Origin: an uncultured Prevotellaceae bacterium
GTDB taxonomy: Bacteria; Bacteroidota; Bacteroidia; Bacteroidales; Bacteroidaceae
Direction of reading: 5' to 3'
Assembly (NCBI GenBank): GCA_946406585.1
Contig: CAMJLI010000099.1
Coordinates: 1-7,262, forward strand
Length of the DNA: 7,262 nucleotides
Every line of letters begins with the position of its first letter. Position 1 is the first letter of the stretch. A program made the translations under genes and the position numbers. Positions 1 through 7,262 of this stretch are shown here, piece after piece. The notes beneath the pieces are model-generated. The model ran no database searches. It was not told where the DNA came from and saw only the letters and a list, made by a program, of their open reading frames with translations.

Positions 1-1125
1 GAACAATTGGCTTCCCTGATAAAAAAATACGGAGGCAACAAGGTGCTTGTGCATTTTGGTGGCAAAAGTGCAAAACAGTCTGGCTTGCTCGACAAAGTAT
101 GTGAAAACTTGAATTTGGCAGGAATAAGTCATGTGGAATTGGGTGGAGTGGTGCCTAATCCTCGCCTGTCGTTGGTAAAGGAGGGCATACGCATATGCCG
201 TGAAGAAAATGTTGACTTTATTCTTGCCGTAGGAGGAGGCAGTGTGATAGACTCGGCAAAGGCTATAGGTTATGGTGTGGGATATGATGGCGAACCATGG
301 GACTTCTGGATGGGAAAGGCGGTACCTCAGTCGTGTCTCCCAATAGGTGTCGTGCTTACAATACCTGCTGCAGGGTCGGAAATGAGCAATAGCTGTGTCA
401 TAACAAATGACGACAACAACGACAAGCGTGGCATCAACAGCAACTTGTGCAGATGCAAGTTCTGCATCATGAATCCTGAACGTACGTTTACTTTGCCTGC
501 ATACCAGACAGCGGCTGGTGCAACTGACATTATGATGCACACCATGGAGCGGTATTTTACAGTGCATGATGACATGACGCTGACGGATGCTTTGGCCGAG
601 GCGTTGCTAAGAACGGTTAAGGATAGTGCCTTGGAGGTCATGAGAAATCCTTACGACTACAGGAACAGGGCCCAGATTATGTGGGCTGGCAGCCTGTCGC
701 ACAATGACTTGATGGAATGTGGCTCGGCCAAGGACTTTGCAACACATAAGCTGGAGCACGAACTTAGTGCAATGTTTGATGTCACCCATGGTGCAGGATT
801 GGCTGCCATTTGGGGAAGTTGGGCTAGATATGTGCTGCCAGGACATGAGGCCCGTTTCGCACGGTTTGCAGTTAATGTCATGGGGGTGGAAAATGACTTT
901 ACAGATACCAAACGCACGGCTGAGAAAGGCATAGAGGCCACAGAAGCCTTCTTCGCTTCGTTGGGTATGCCTACGAGCATACATCAGCTCCTCGGACGAG
1001 AAATAACCGATGACGAGATAGAGGAGATGGCCAGAAGGGCAAGTCATGATGGCCAAATCACTCTTGGCAATATTCGGGTGCTCAAGCGTGAAGATATGGT
1101 GGCCATTTACCGCCTGGCCAAATAG
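1..1125 (+). CDS. Iron-containing alcohol dehydrogenase, YqhD/BdhA type (5' partial)
   Basis: Group III metal-dependent alcohol dehydrogenase. The family interconverts aldehydes and alcohols in the cytoplasm with NAD(P)H, and YqhD/BdhA relatives mainly reduce aldehydes such as butyraldehyde. The frame is open from base 1 and gives 374 visible residues. The family is about 385-390 residues long and starts with a stretch ending in an 'LFG'-type motif that is absent here, so roughly 20-25 residues lie upstream. The TTG at base 7 is an internal Leu codon, not a start. In visible-residue numbering, the nucleotide-binding GGGSVID motif is at 78-84 and the PAAGSEMS motif at 122-129. The four metal ligands align with YqhD Asp194, His198, His267 and His281 as D176, H180, H249 and H263, with the same spacing (4 and 14 residues for the two pairs). 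All ligands are present, so the enzyme should be active. The true substrate and the NADH/NADPH preference cannot be read from the sequence. The stop codon lies 11 bases before the MATE transporter gene, which suggests co-transcription. Confidence 0.93.
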   Translation, partial: EQLASLIKKYGGNKVLVHFGGKSAKQSGLLDKVCENLNLAGISHVELGGVVPNPRLSLVKEGIRICREENVDFILAVGGGSVIDSAKAIGYGVGYDGEPWDFWMGKAVPQSCLPIGVVLTIPAAGSEMSNSCVITNDDNNDKRGINSNLCRCKFCIMNPERTFTLPAYQTAAGATDIMMHTMERYFTVHDDMTLTDALAEALLRTVKDSALEVMRNPYDYRNRAQIMWAGSLSHNDLMECGSAKDFATHKLEHELSAMFDVTHGAGLAAIWGSWARYVLPGHEARFARFAVNVMGVENDFTDTKRTAEKGIEATEAFFASLGMPTSIHQLLGREITDDEIEEMARRASHDGQITLGNIRVLKREDMVAIYRLAK

Positions 1126-1136
1126 AGGCTCTTCTA

Positions 1137-2435
1137 ATGACCTTGCGCGACCGGCAGATATTGCATCTGGCTTTGCCTTCCATTGTGTCCAACATCACTG
1201 TTCCTTTGCTTGGACTGGTTGATGTGGCTATAGTGGGGCACATGGGCAATGCTGCATACATCGGGGCAGTATCTGTCGGTTCCATGATTTTCAATACCAT
1301 TTATTGGCTTTTTGGCTTCCTCAGAATGGGGACGAGTGGCATGACGTCGCAGGCCTTGGGCAAAAGAAAACTTGACACCGTCTCCCAACTGCTTGTAAGG
1401 TCGTTGACAGTGGCGTTGGCAATTGCTTTGGTGCTGATTCTTTTGCAAGTTCCTGTCAAGCGCATTGCCATGTTTCTCGTGGAACCGGAAGTCGAAATTG
1501 AAACGCTTGCATCGGATTATTTCAACATTTGCGTGTGGGGGGCTCCTGCCATGCTCTCGCTTTATGCTTTGAGTGGTTGGTTGGTGGGAATGCAGAACAC
1601 ACGTTTGCCAATGATCATATCCATAACTCAGAATGTTGTCAATATAATGGCAAGCATTTGCCTGGTTTATGGATTCGAAATGAAAATTGAAGGTGTAGCA
1701 TGGGGAACTGTAATCGCACAATATGTGGGTGTGTTGGTAGCTGTGCTGGTGATTTGCAGGTGCTATGGTAGATTGGGAAAATACCTAAAATGGAAAGGTT
1801 TGTTTGGAAAAAGAAAAATGTTTGATTTTTTCAAACTGAATACCGACATATTTTTTAGGACAGTTTGTCTTGTTGCTGTCAATTTGTTCTTCCTGTCATT
1901 CGGAGCAAGGCAGGGAGTTTTGATCTTGGCGGTTAATACGTTGCTTGTCCAACTTTACATCTTGTTCTCGTATTTCCTTGATGGCTTCGCTTTCGCAGGG
2001 GAAGCTATTTGTGGCAAGTATTATGGGGCTTCTAACAAAGCGGCATTTCATGATACTGTAAGGAGGGTTTTTGTTTGGGGCGTTTTTGTGGCTTTGTTCT
2101 TTACTTGTATCTATCTATTTGGAGGACTGCATTTTCTAAAATTGCTTACTGACCAAAAGGAAGTGTTGGAGAGAGCTTCCGATTATTACTATTGGGCTGT
2201 TGCTGTGCCTTTGGTTGGTGTTGCTGCTTTCGTGTGGGATGGTGTTTTCATTGGGATTACTGCATCTCGTGGAATGTTGCTGTCTTCTGTTGTTGCCACC
2301 TTGTCTTTTTTCACTTTTTTTGGTGCAATGCAAGGACATTATGGCAATCATGCTTTATGGATGGCTTTCTTGTTGTTCTTGGCTGTAAGAGGAATCGTTC
2401 AGACATTCATATTTGCGAAATGTTATAAAAAATGA
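1137..2435 (+). CDS. MATE-family multidrug/cation antiporter, DinF type
   Basis: Complete 432-residue inner-membrane transporter, close to the usual 430-460 residues of the family. MATE proteins export cationic or organic compounds in exchange for Na+ or H+. About twelve hydrophobic segments are visible, roughly at residues 9-34, 44-65, 84-106, 124-148, 157-179, 186-209, 240-256, 262-285, 310-330, 348-370, 381-398 and 405-426, in the expected two six-helix halves separated by a basic loop (about 210-232). Helix 1 holds LPSIVSNITVPLLGLVDVAI; its D29 matches the TM1 aspartate that is functional in DinF-branch transporters such as PfMATE. Other family marks are LRMGTSGMTSQALG (62-75), GWLVGMQNTRLPMI (147-160) and DGFAFAGEAICGKYYGA (282-298). 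The ATG at 1137 is chosen because it places the N-terminus just before helix 1, as usual; the frame is open a little further upstream without a better start. An AGAGG (1124-1128) overlaps the preceding stop and may help initiation. The second half is clearly more T-rich than the first. The exported substrate cannot be predicted. It is probably co-transcribed with the upstream dehydrogenase. Confidence 0.93.
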   Translation: MTLRDRQILHLALPSIVSNITVPLLGLVDVAIVGHMGNAAYIGAVSVGSMIFNTIYWLFGFLRMGTSGMTSQALGKRKLDTVSQLLVRSLTVALAIALVLILLQVPVKRIAMFLVEPEVEIETLASDYFNICVWGAPAMLSLYALSGWLVGMQNTRLPMIISITQNVVNIMASICLVYGFEMKIEGVAWGTVIAQYVGVLVAVLVICRCYGRLGKYLKWKGLFGKRKMFDFFKLNTDIFFRTVCLVAVNLFFLSFGARQGVLILAVNTLLVQLYILFSYFLDGFAFAGEAICGKYYGASNKAAFHDTVRRVFVWGVFVALFFTCIYLFGGLHFLKLLTDQKEVLERASDYYYWAVAVPLVGVAAFVWDGVFIGITASRGMLLSSVVATLSFFTFFGAMQGHYGNHALWMAFLLFLAVRGIVQTFIFAKCYKK

Positions 2436-2444
2436 TATTTTTAT
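2425..2444. repeat. Weak A/T inverted repeat at the end of the MATE gene
   Basis: ATAAAAA (2425-2431) and TTTTTAT (2438-2444) are perfect inverted repeats around a 6-base loop that contains part of the TGA stop. The stem is entirely A/T, so a hairpin would be unstable. It might be part of a weak bidirectional terminator, but chance in A/T-rich sequence is equally plausible. Confidence 0.25.
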
Positions 2445-2478
2445 TGTTCCTTTGTCGCTTTTTACATTTATGTTCGTA

Positions 2479-2509
2479 ATTTAAAATATATTATTTAAAT
2501 AGCTTTTTT
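2479..2509 (+). terminator. Possible weak terminator: A/T inverted repeat followed by a T run
   Basis: ATTTAAA (2479-2485) pairs with TTTAAAT (2494-2500) across an 8-base loop, followed after AGC by six T residues (2504-2509). The order stem then T run fits a terminator for the dehydrogenase-MATE transcript, but a 7-bp stem with no G or C is much weaker than a normal intrinsic terminator. The same A/T-rich block lies just upstream of the -33 element at 2522 and could instead act as an UP-like element for that promoter. Confidence 0.25.
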
Positions 2510-2521
2510 CCTTATGTTTGC

Positions 2522-2552
2522 TTTGAAGTAACCAACATTTTTGCTACCTTTG
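2522..2552 (+). promoter_or_regulatory. Bacteroidota sigma-ABfr-type promoter for the macroglobulin gene
   Basis: TTTG at 2522-2525 and TACCTTTG at 2545-2552 are separated by exactly 19 bases. This matches the known Bacteroidetes primary sigma factor consensus, TTTG (-33), a 19-21 base spacer, and TAnnTTTG (-7). A second TTTG at 2517-2520 gives a longer spacer and is less likely to be used. Transcription should start about 5-8 bases after the -7 box, near 2557-2560, leaving a leader of only about 18-21 bases before the ATG at 2578. The leader is A/T-rich and has no Shine-Dalgarno match, which is normal in this phylum. No operator-like repeat overlaps the promoter, so constitutive expression is the simplest reading. 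Confidence 0.8.
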
Positions 2553-2577
2553 TGGTCTAAAATACACTTATTTTTTG

Positions 2578-5500
2578 ATGAGACAATTTTTCTGGTTCGT
2601 TATAATTTCTATCCTTAATGTAATGCCTTTATCTGCTCAATCTTATAATAATCTTTGGAAACAAGTAGGTGAGGCTCAAAACAAGGATTTACCCAAGACT
2701 GCAATTGAGGTCTTGGACAAGATTATCGTTAAGGCAACTAACGAAAAAGAATATGGCCATTTGCTGAAAGCTCAATTGTCCAAGGCTAAGGAAGTGACTT
2801 CCATCACACCGGATTCGTTGCAGCCGGAGGTGCAGAGACTTGTAAAGGAAGAGGAAGCATTTCGCTCAAGCAACCCTGTTCTTGCTGCTGTTTTGCAATC
2901 TGTCTTAGGCGGAATATATGAGGAAAACAGCACTTTGGGTGAAGATCACATTGAGAAAAGCAAGGCTTATTATCTCATGTCACTTTCCAACCCGGAGATC
3001 TTGGCTGACGCAAAGGTTGGCTCTATAGTGCCTTTGGCTGTAGAAAGGACTGACAGCAAGTTTTTCAACGATGACCTTCTCCATGTACTTTGCTTCCAGG
3101 CACGCAATTTCTCCTTCATGCACGACTTTTATGAGAAGGCTGGTCTAAGAGAGGCTGCTTGTCTGGCTGCGTGTTATGGATTGAAAGAGCGCGACCTCAC
3201 AAGGGCTGATGCCAAGGCTGCTACTTCGCCAATGGTGAAGGAAATCGATTCGCTTATGCAAGTTTATGCTGATCTTGATGTGTCAGGGGAATTGGCTCTC
3301 TGCAAGTATCGGGTACTGAAGGGGGCCGAAGATATGAAGCCTGGACAACTGGTTGATTTCATCGACATGGCTCAAAAGAGATGGACGAATTGGAAGCGCA
3401 TACAAGAATTGCAAAACGAGAGAAACAGCTTGGTTCAACCCATGTTCTCTGTTGACATGGGCTGCCAGATGTTGTTGCCTGCAAAGGAGCGTGTGGTGAA
3501 ATTGGAAAACTTGCGCAACATAAGTTCTCTTTCCATGAAATGGGCAAAGGTAAATCTTGATGTTAGCGAGAAAACTTACTACCTGTATGAGAACAGAGAC
3601 TTGGATTTGGTGCGAAAGGCTATTGTCAAGGGGACTGAGAAAAAAGTATCATGCTCTTTCCAAGGACATAAAGAATACGACCTCTTCAATGATTCCATAG
3701 TCTTAGGCCCCTTGCAGAAAGGTGTCTATCTGGTGGAATTCTCTGCTGACAATATTTCCGAAGTTGCCAGAACTTTGATTTATGTGAGCGATGTTTATGC
3801 ACTTCGTCAGTCGTTGCCTGGTGACAAGACCCGCTTCGTGGTGGTGAATGCCACAACAGGCAAACCCATTTCGAAAGCAAAGATTCGTTTCGCATATGAC
3901 AAGGAAGAGGTTGTCAAGACATGCGATGACAAAGGCGAACTTGTCTATGATGGCAACTTGGTTCGTTGCAAAGTGTTTGCTTACACCGAGGATGACAAAT
4001 ATTGCCCCTACCAGGACTTGTGGGAACAGAACTTCCGGTATTATCCTGTAGACAAAGAGAAAAAGACAACCCGGATATTTACCGACAGGGCAATTTACCG
4101 ACCTGGACAAGAGGTGCACCTGGCTCTTGTAAGGTTTGCAAACTACAATGGCATTGAGAACAAAGCGCTGGAGGGAGAGAGACTTGATGTCACCCTGAGG
4201 GATGCCAACTATAAAGACGTTGCCACTAAAACAGTTACAACAGACGAATGGGGAAAGGCGAATCTGACTTTTACTCTTCCGAATAATGGCTTGACAGGGC
4301 GTTTCACCATACAAACTCGAAATGGGAGCACTACTATCAGGGTTGAAGAATACAAACGCCCTACTTTCCAAGTGGAGATGGAGGAAGTGAAACAATCCTA
4401 CAAGGATGGTGACACCATTACTGTCAATGGCAAGGCTAATACCTTCTCTGGTGTTCCTGTACAAGGTGCAAAGGTAAAGTATTCAGTTGTCAGACGCACG
4501 GCAAGTTGGTGGTGGTCGATGAGTGCGGATGAGTATTTGGTGGAGGATGCCGAGACAATCTGCGATGAGCAAGGCTCTTTCTTCATGGAGGTGCCAATGG
4601 TTTTGCCTGACAGACCTGAAGGACAACTCTTTGGAAGATATGCTTCAAGATATTACAACATTGCTGTAGAGGCTGTCGTGACAGACCAGGCGGGTGAAAG
4701 CCATCAGGCTTCCATCAGTCTGCCTTTAAGCGACAAGCCTACTGCTTTTGACTTCAGCATTCAGAATCGTATTTTGAAAGACAGCATACCGCCAGTGACT
4801 TTCACATTGCGCAACATGGCAGGAAATCTTATTGATGGTGATGTTGAATTCTTTGTAGATGACAGCAAGGCGTTCCATGCCAAAGCAAATGAACCTGTGA
4901 CTCTGCCTCTGAAAGGCAAAATGCTTGCTTCAGGAAAGCATGTAATCAAGGCCATTTGCATGGGTGATACCGTGACGCATGATTTTGTCTTGTTCTCTCT
5001 CGAAGACAAAAGGCCATGTGTGGAAACTCACGACTGGTTCTATGCCACCGACAGACAGTTCCCAAATGACGGCAAACCTGTCGTAGTACAAGTGGGCTCT
5101 TCAGACCCTCATACTTATGTGCTTTATAGCGTGATTTCGGAAAACAGGATTCTGGAACAAGGACACTTCATCCTAAACAATGCCAACCAGACACGCAAGT
5201 GGTACTACAAGGAAGAATATGGCACTGGCGTGGTGCTTTCATTCGCATGGGTGAGAGACGGTGTGCAGTATGCCCACACTCATAGTATTCAAAGACCAAT
5301 GCCCGACACTCGCATCTTGCTCGCTTGGGAAACCTTCCGTGACAGATTGCAGCCTGGCACGCAGGAGGAATGGACGCTTAAGGCTACTTATCCTGATGGC
5401 AGTCCTGCAGACGCACAACTTATAGCCACTCTTTTCGACCATTCCCTTGATGAAATAGCAAGCCACCATTGGTGGATGGGAAACATGATGGGGGTTAACT

Positions 5501-7262
5501 TGCCATATGTGGAATGGAAATCAAGAGACATTGCTTCAGTAGGTCTGTACAAAAACCAATATCTGAAAGGTGTGTATGTTGATCCTTTGAAGATTTCTTC
5601 TTTCGATTCAGACCTGTTCATGCTTTGGCAACCAAGGGTTTTCATGCATCGTGCTTATGCGAACAGAAAGTTTAAAAGTGCCAATGTGGCGGCAGATGAG
5701 GAGATGCTCCTTGATGCCATGCCAATGCCGATGGCGAAAGCTGAGGCTTCTGGAGGTGTAGCAATGGAAATGGATGAGGCTTCTTCTGATGATTTACGTG
5801 TGTCGAGCCAGTCAGAAGAACTCGACAATGTGAGCATAAGGGAAAATTTGGACGAAACAGCTTTCTTCATGCCTGCTGTATCCACTGATGCCGATGGAAG
5901 GATGTCGCTGAAATTCATGCTGCCTGAGGCTGTGACAACATGGAGGTTCATAGGATTGGCCACTGACCGAAAGGTGAATTATGGTACTATTGAAGGCAAT
6001 GCCGTAGCTCAGAAAGACATCATGGTGGTGCCAAATGTGCCTCGATTTGTTAGACTGGGTGACAAGGCTCAGATAGCTGCCAGAATATTCAATACCACAG
6101 ACAAGAGCATCAGCGGAAAAGCAAGGATGCAACTAGTTGACCCTGAAACAGAACAGGTGGTGGCAAACCAGGAGAAAGACTTTTCTTTCGATGCAAAACA
6201 AACCACCAATGTGGTGTTCGACTACATGCCATCAGACAAGACCGGCGTGTTGATTTGCAAGATTGTGGCTTCTGGAAACGGATTCTCTGATGGTGAACAG
6301 CATTATCTGCCTGTTCTGCCACGTACGGAACTCATTACGAAAACTTTGCCCTTTACACAAAATTCACCAAAAACCACTATCATAAGCCTTGACAAGCTAT
6401 TCCCCAAAGGGGTGGAGGATGCAAAGCTGACAGTGGAATATACCAACAATCCTGCTTGGATGATGATTCAGGCTCTTCCAACAATGGCAGCAGGGGACAG
6501 CGACAATGCCATCACTCAGGCAATGTCGTATTATGCCAATGCCCTGGGACAATATATCTTGAATCTTTCTCCCGTCATCAAACAGACAGTGATGAAATGG
6601 AGAGATGAGCAGGGCAGCCTCGAAAGCAACTTGGCTAAGAACGAGGAACTAAAAGACTTGCTTCTCAATGAGACACCGTGGGTGGGAGAGGCCGACAAGG
6701 AGGAAAGCCAAAAGCGTAGCTTGGTGAAATTCTTCGATGAGGAAACCTTGAAAATAAGGCTCAACTCGGCTCTCGAAAAAGTCAAGGGACTGCAATTGGA
6801 CAATGGTGCTTGGTGCTGGTGGAAAGGCATGGAAGGGAGTCCTTACATGACAACGGAGGTAAGCGAGATGTTCATAAGGCTCAACAAGATGATTGGGCAA
6901 CAAAAAGACACCAAGGAGATGATCGACAAGGCTTTCGGATTCCTCGACAAGTATCTTAAGGAGGAAGAAGCCGAACTGAGAAAATTGGAAAAGAAAGGTT
7001 TTAAGGTGCGCCCAAGCGAGACGGCTATTGACATCCTGTACAATTATGCAGTGGATGGTCGCAAACCTTCGGCCAGCATGAGCAAAACCGTGAATTACAT
7101 GATAGCTCTCTTTGAGAAGAAAACCACGGAATTCACTATTTTCGGAAAGGCAAGGGCTGCCGTTGTCTTGTCGCATTTCGGAAAAGTGGCAAAAGCTAAG
7201 GAGTTCATGAGAAGCGTTGAAGAATATTCTGTTGCAACCGAAGATATGGGACGCTATTATGA
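2578..7262 (+). CDS. Alpha-2-macroglobulin-like protein, secreted, lacking the thioester (3' partial)
   Basis: One frame is open from ATG 2578 to the window edge: 1561 codons, no stop. Bacterial relatives are thought to trap proteases around the cell envelope. Residues 1-21 form a signal peptide (hydrophobic core FVIISILNVMPL, likely cut near LSA-Q) with no lipobox Cys, so a soluble periplasmic protein is expected. Residues 22-320 look mainly helical and lack a motif I can name. Beta-rich macroglobulin domains follow from about 322. The MG2 hallmark TDRAIYRPGQEV is at 502-513 and VEEYKRPTFQVEM at 589-601; a Trp triplet sits at 644-646. A bait-region-type domain spans about 815-960 (RDRLQPGTQEEW at 921-932). 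A Met-rich, acidic probable bait segment is at 1036-1088. The central A2M domain starts at NLDETAFFMP (1090-1099) and includes LPEAVTTWRFIG (1115-1126). The helical thioester-type domain begins near 1290, with GAWCWWKG at 1410-1417. Where CxEQ is expected, the sequence reads NAIT (N1310-T1313). Relatives usually reach about 1850-2000 residues, so the rest of that domain and the C-terminal receptor-like domain are outside the window. The gene has its own promoter. Confidence 0.93.
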   Translation, partial: MRQFFWFVIISILNVMPLSAQSYNNLWKQVGEAQNKDLPKTAIEVLDKIIVKATNEKEYGHLLKAQLSKAKEVTSITPDSLQPEVQRLVKEEEAFRSSNPVLAAVLQSVLGGIYEENSTLGEDHIEKSKAYYLMSLSNPEILADAKVGSIVPLAVERTDSKFFNDDLLHVLCFQARNFSFMHDFYEKAGLREAACLAACYGLKERDLTRADAKAATSPMVKEIDSLMQVYADLDVSGELALCKYRVLKGAEDMKPGQLVDFIDMAQKRWTNWKRIQELQNERNSLVQPMFSVDMGCQMLLPAKERVVKLENLRNISSLSMKWAKVNLDVSEKTYYLYENRDLDLVRKAIVKGTEKKVSCSFQGHKEYDLFNDSIVLGPLQKGVYLVEFSADNISEVARTLIYVSDVYALRQSLPGDKTRFVVVNATTGKPISKAKIRFAYDKEEVVKTCDDKGELVYDGNLVRCKVFAYTEDDKYCPYQDLWEQNFRYYPVDKEKKTTRIFTDRAIYRPGQEVHLALVRFANYNGIENKALEGERLDVTLRDANYKDVATKTVTTDEWGKANLTFTLPNNGLTGRFTIQTRNGSTTIRVEEYKRPTFQVEMEEVKQSYKDGDTITVNGKANTFSGVPVQGAKVKYSVVRRTASWWWSMSADEYLVEDAETICDEQGSFFMEVPMVLPDRPEGQLFGRYASRYYNIAVEAVVTDQAGESHQASISLPLSDKPTAFDFSIQNRILKDSIPPVTFTLRNMAGNLIDGDVEFFVDDSKAFHAKANEPVTLPLKGKMLASGKHVIKAICMGDTVTHDFVLFSLEDKRPCVETHDWFYATDRQFPNDGKPVVVQVGSSDPHTYVLYSVISENRILEQGHFILNNANQTRKWYYKEEYGTGVVLSFAWVRDGVQYAHTHSIQRPMPDTRILLAWETFRDRLQPGTQEEWTLKATYPDGSPADAQLIATLFDHSLDEIASHHWWMGNMMGVNLPYVEWKSRDIASVGLYKNQYLKGVYVDPLKISSFDSDLFMLWQPRVFMHRAYANRKFKSANVAADEEMLLDAMPMPMAKAEASGGVAMEMDEASSDDLRVSSQSEELDNVSIRENLDETAFFMPAVSTDADGRMSLKFMLPEAVTTWRFIGLATDRKVNYGTIEGNAVAQKDIMVVPNVPRFVRLGDKAQIAARIFNTTDKSISGKARMQLVDPETEQVVANQEKDFSFDAKQTTNVVFDYMPSDKTGVLICKIVASGNGFSDGEQHYLPVLPRTELITKTLPFTQNSPKTTIISLDKLFPKGVEDAKLTVEYTNNPAWMMIQALPTMAAGDSDNAITQAMSYYANALGQYILNLSPVIKQTVMKWRDEQGSLESNLAKNEELKDLLLNETPWVGEADKEESQKRSLVKFFDEETLKIRLNSALEKVKGLQLDNGAWCWWKGMEGSPYMTTEVSEMFIRLNKMIGQQKDTKEMIDKAFGFLDKYLKEEEAELRKLEKKGFKVRPSETAIDILYNYAVDGRKPSASMSKTVNYMIALFEKKTTEFTIFGKARAAVVLSHFGKVAKAKEFMRSVEEYSVATEDMGRYY

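Noticed and set aside
7..9. TTG as the start codon of the dehydrogenase
   Set aside because: The frame is open upstream to base 1 and the family has about 20-25 more N-terminal residues before this point, so the gene is cut by the window edge rather than starting here.
1134..1721. A 195-codon open frame on the - strand over the MATE gene
   Set aside because: His/Asn/Gln-rich translation with no domain, the expected antisense product of hydrophobic membrane codons; the + strand frame carries DinF-type MATE motifs.
2436..2577. A small RNA or riboswitch in the intergenic gap
   Set aside because: Only 142 bases, very A/T-rich, with no G/C-rich stems; the sequence is explained by weak A/T repeats, the promoter and a short leader.
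3703..4464. A 253-codon open frame on the - strand inside the macroglobulin gene
   Set aside because: It is antisense to the well-supported MG2 region, its translation shows no recognisable domain, and the + strand codes for clear family motifs throughout. It is a shadow of the real gene.
6649..7176. A 175-codon open frame on the - strand near the window end
   Set aside because: Antisense to the thioester-type domain of the macroglobulin, with no recognisable motif; treated as a shadow frame.
7255..7262. TGA near the last bases as a stop for the macroglobulin gene
   Set aside because: The frame reads TAT TAT GA-, so this TGA is out of frame; the protein is also still inside its thioester-type domain.

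Overview
The window looks like ordinary chromosome from a member of the Bacteroidales, most likely a Prevotella-type organism. The main reasons are an exact Bacteroidota promoter (TTTG, 19 bases, TACCTTTG) in the only sizeable intergenic gap, start codons preceded by A/T-rich sequence rather than strong Shine-Dalgarno sites, and a very large secreted alpha-2-macroglobulin-like protein whose N-terminal arrangement I recognise from Bacteroidales. I see no mobile element, RNA gene, CRISPR array or phage signature. All three genes lie on the + strand.

Layout: (1) 1-1125 is the 3' part of an iron-containing (group III) alcohol dehydrogenase of the YqhD/BdhA type, missing only about its first 20-25 residues at the window edge. 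(2) 1137-2435 starts 11 bases later and encodes a complete MATE-family efflux transporter of the DinF type, probably in the same transcript. (3) 2436-2577 is an A/T-rich intergenic region that ends in the promoter of the next gene and holds two weak A/T inverted repeats. (4) 2578 to the window end is one uninterrupted reading frame of at least 1561 codons for a periplasmic alpha-2-macroglobulin-like protein. It is truncated at its 3' end by the window.

The dehydrogenase and transporter would form a small housekeeping or detoxification unit: an NAD(P)H-dependent aldehyde/alcohol reductase plus a cation-coupled exporter. The macroglobulin gene has its own promoter and is probably regulated separately. 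Such proteins are thought to trap proteases in the bacterial periplasm. The most notable observation is that the place where the CxEQ thioester should lie has an Asn where the Cys should be and a Thr where the Gln should be. This member therefore cannot form the covalent thioester and must act, if as an inhibitor, by a non-covalent route. I found no convincing evidence of an undescribed multi-gene system here.
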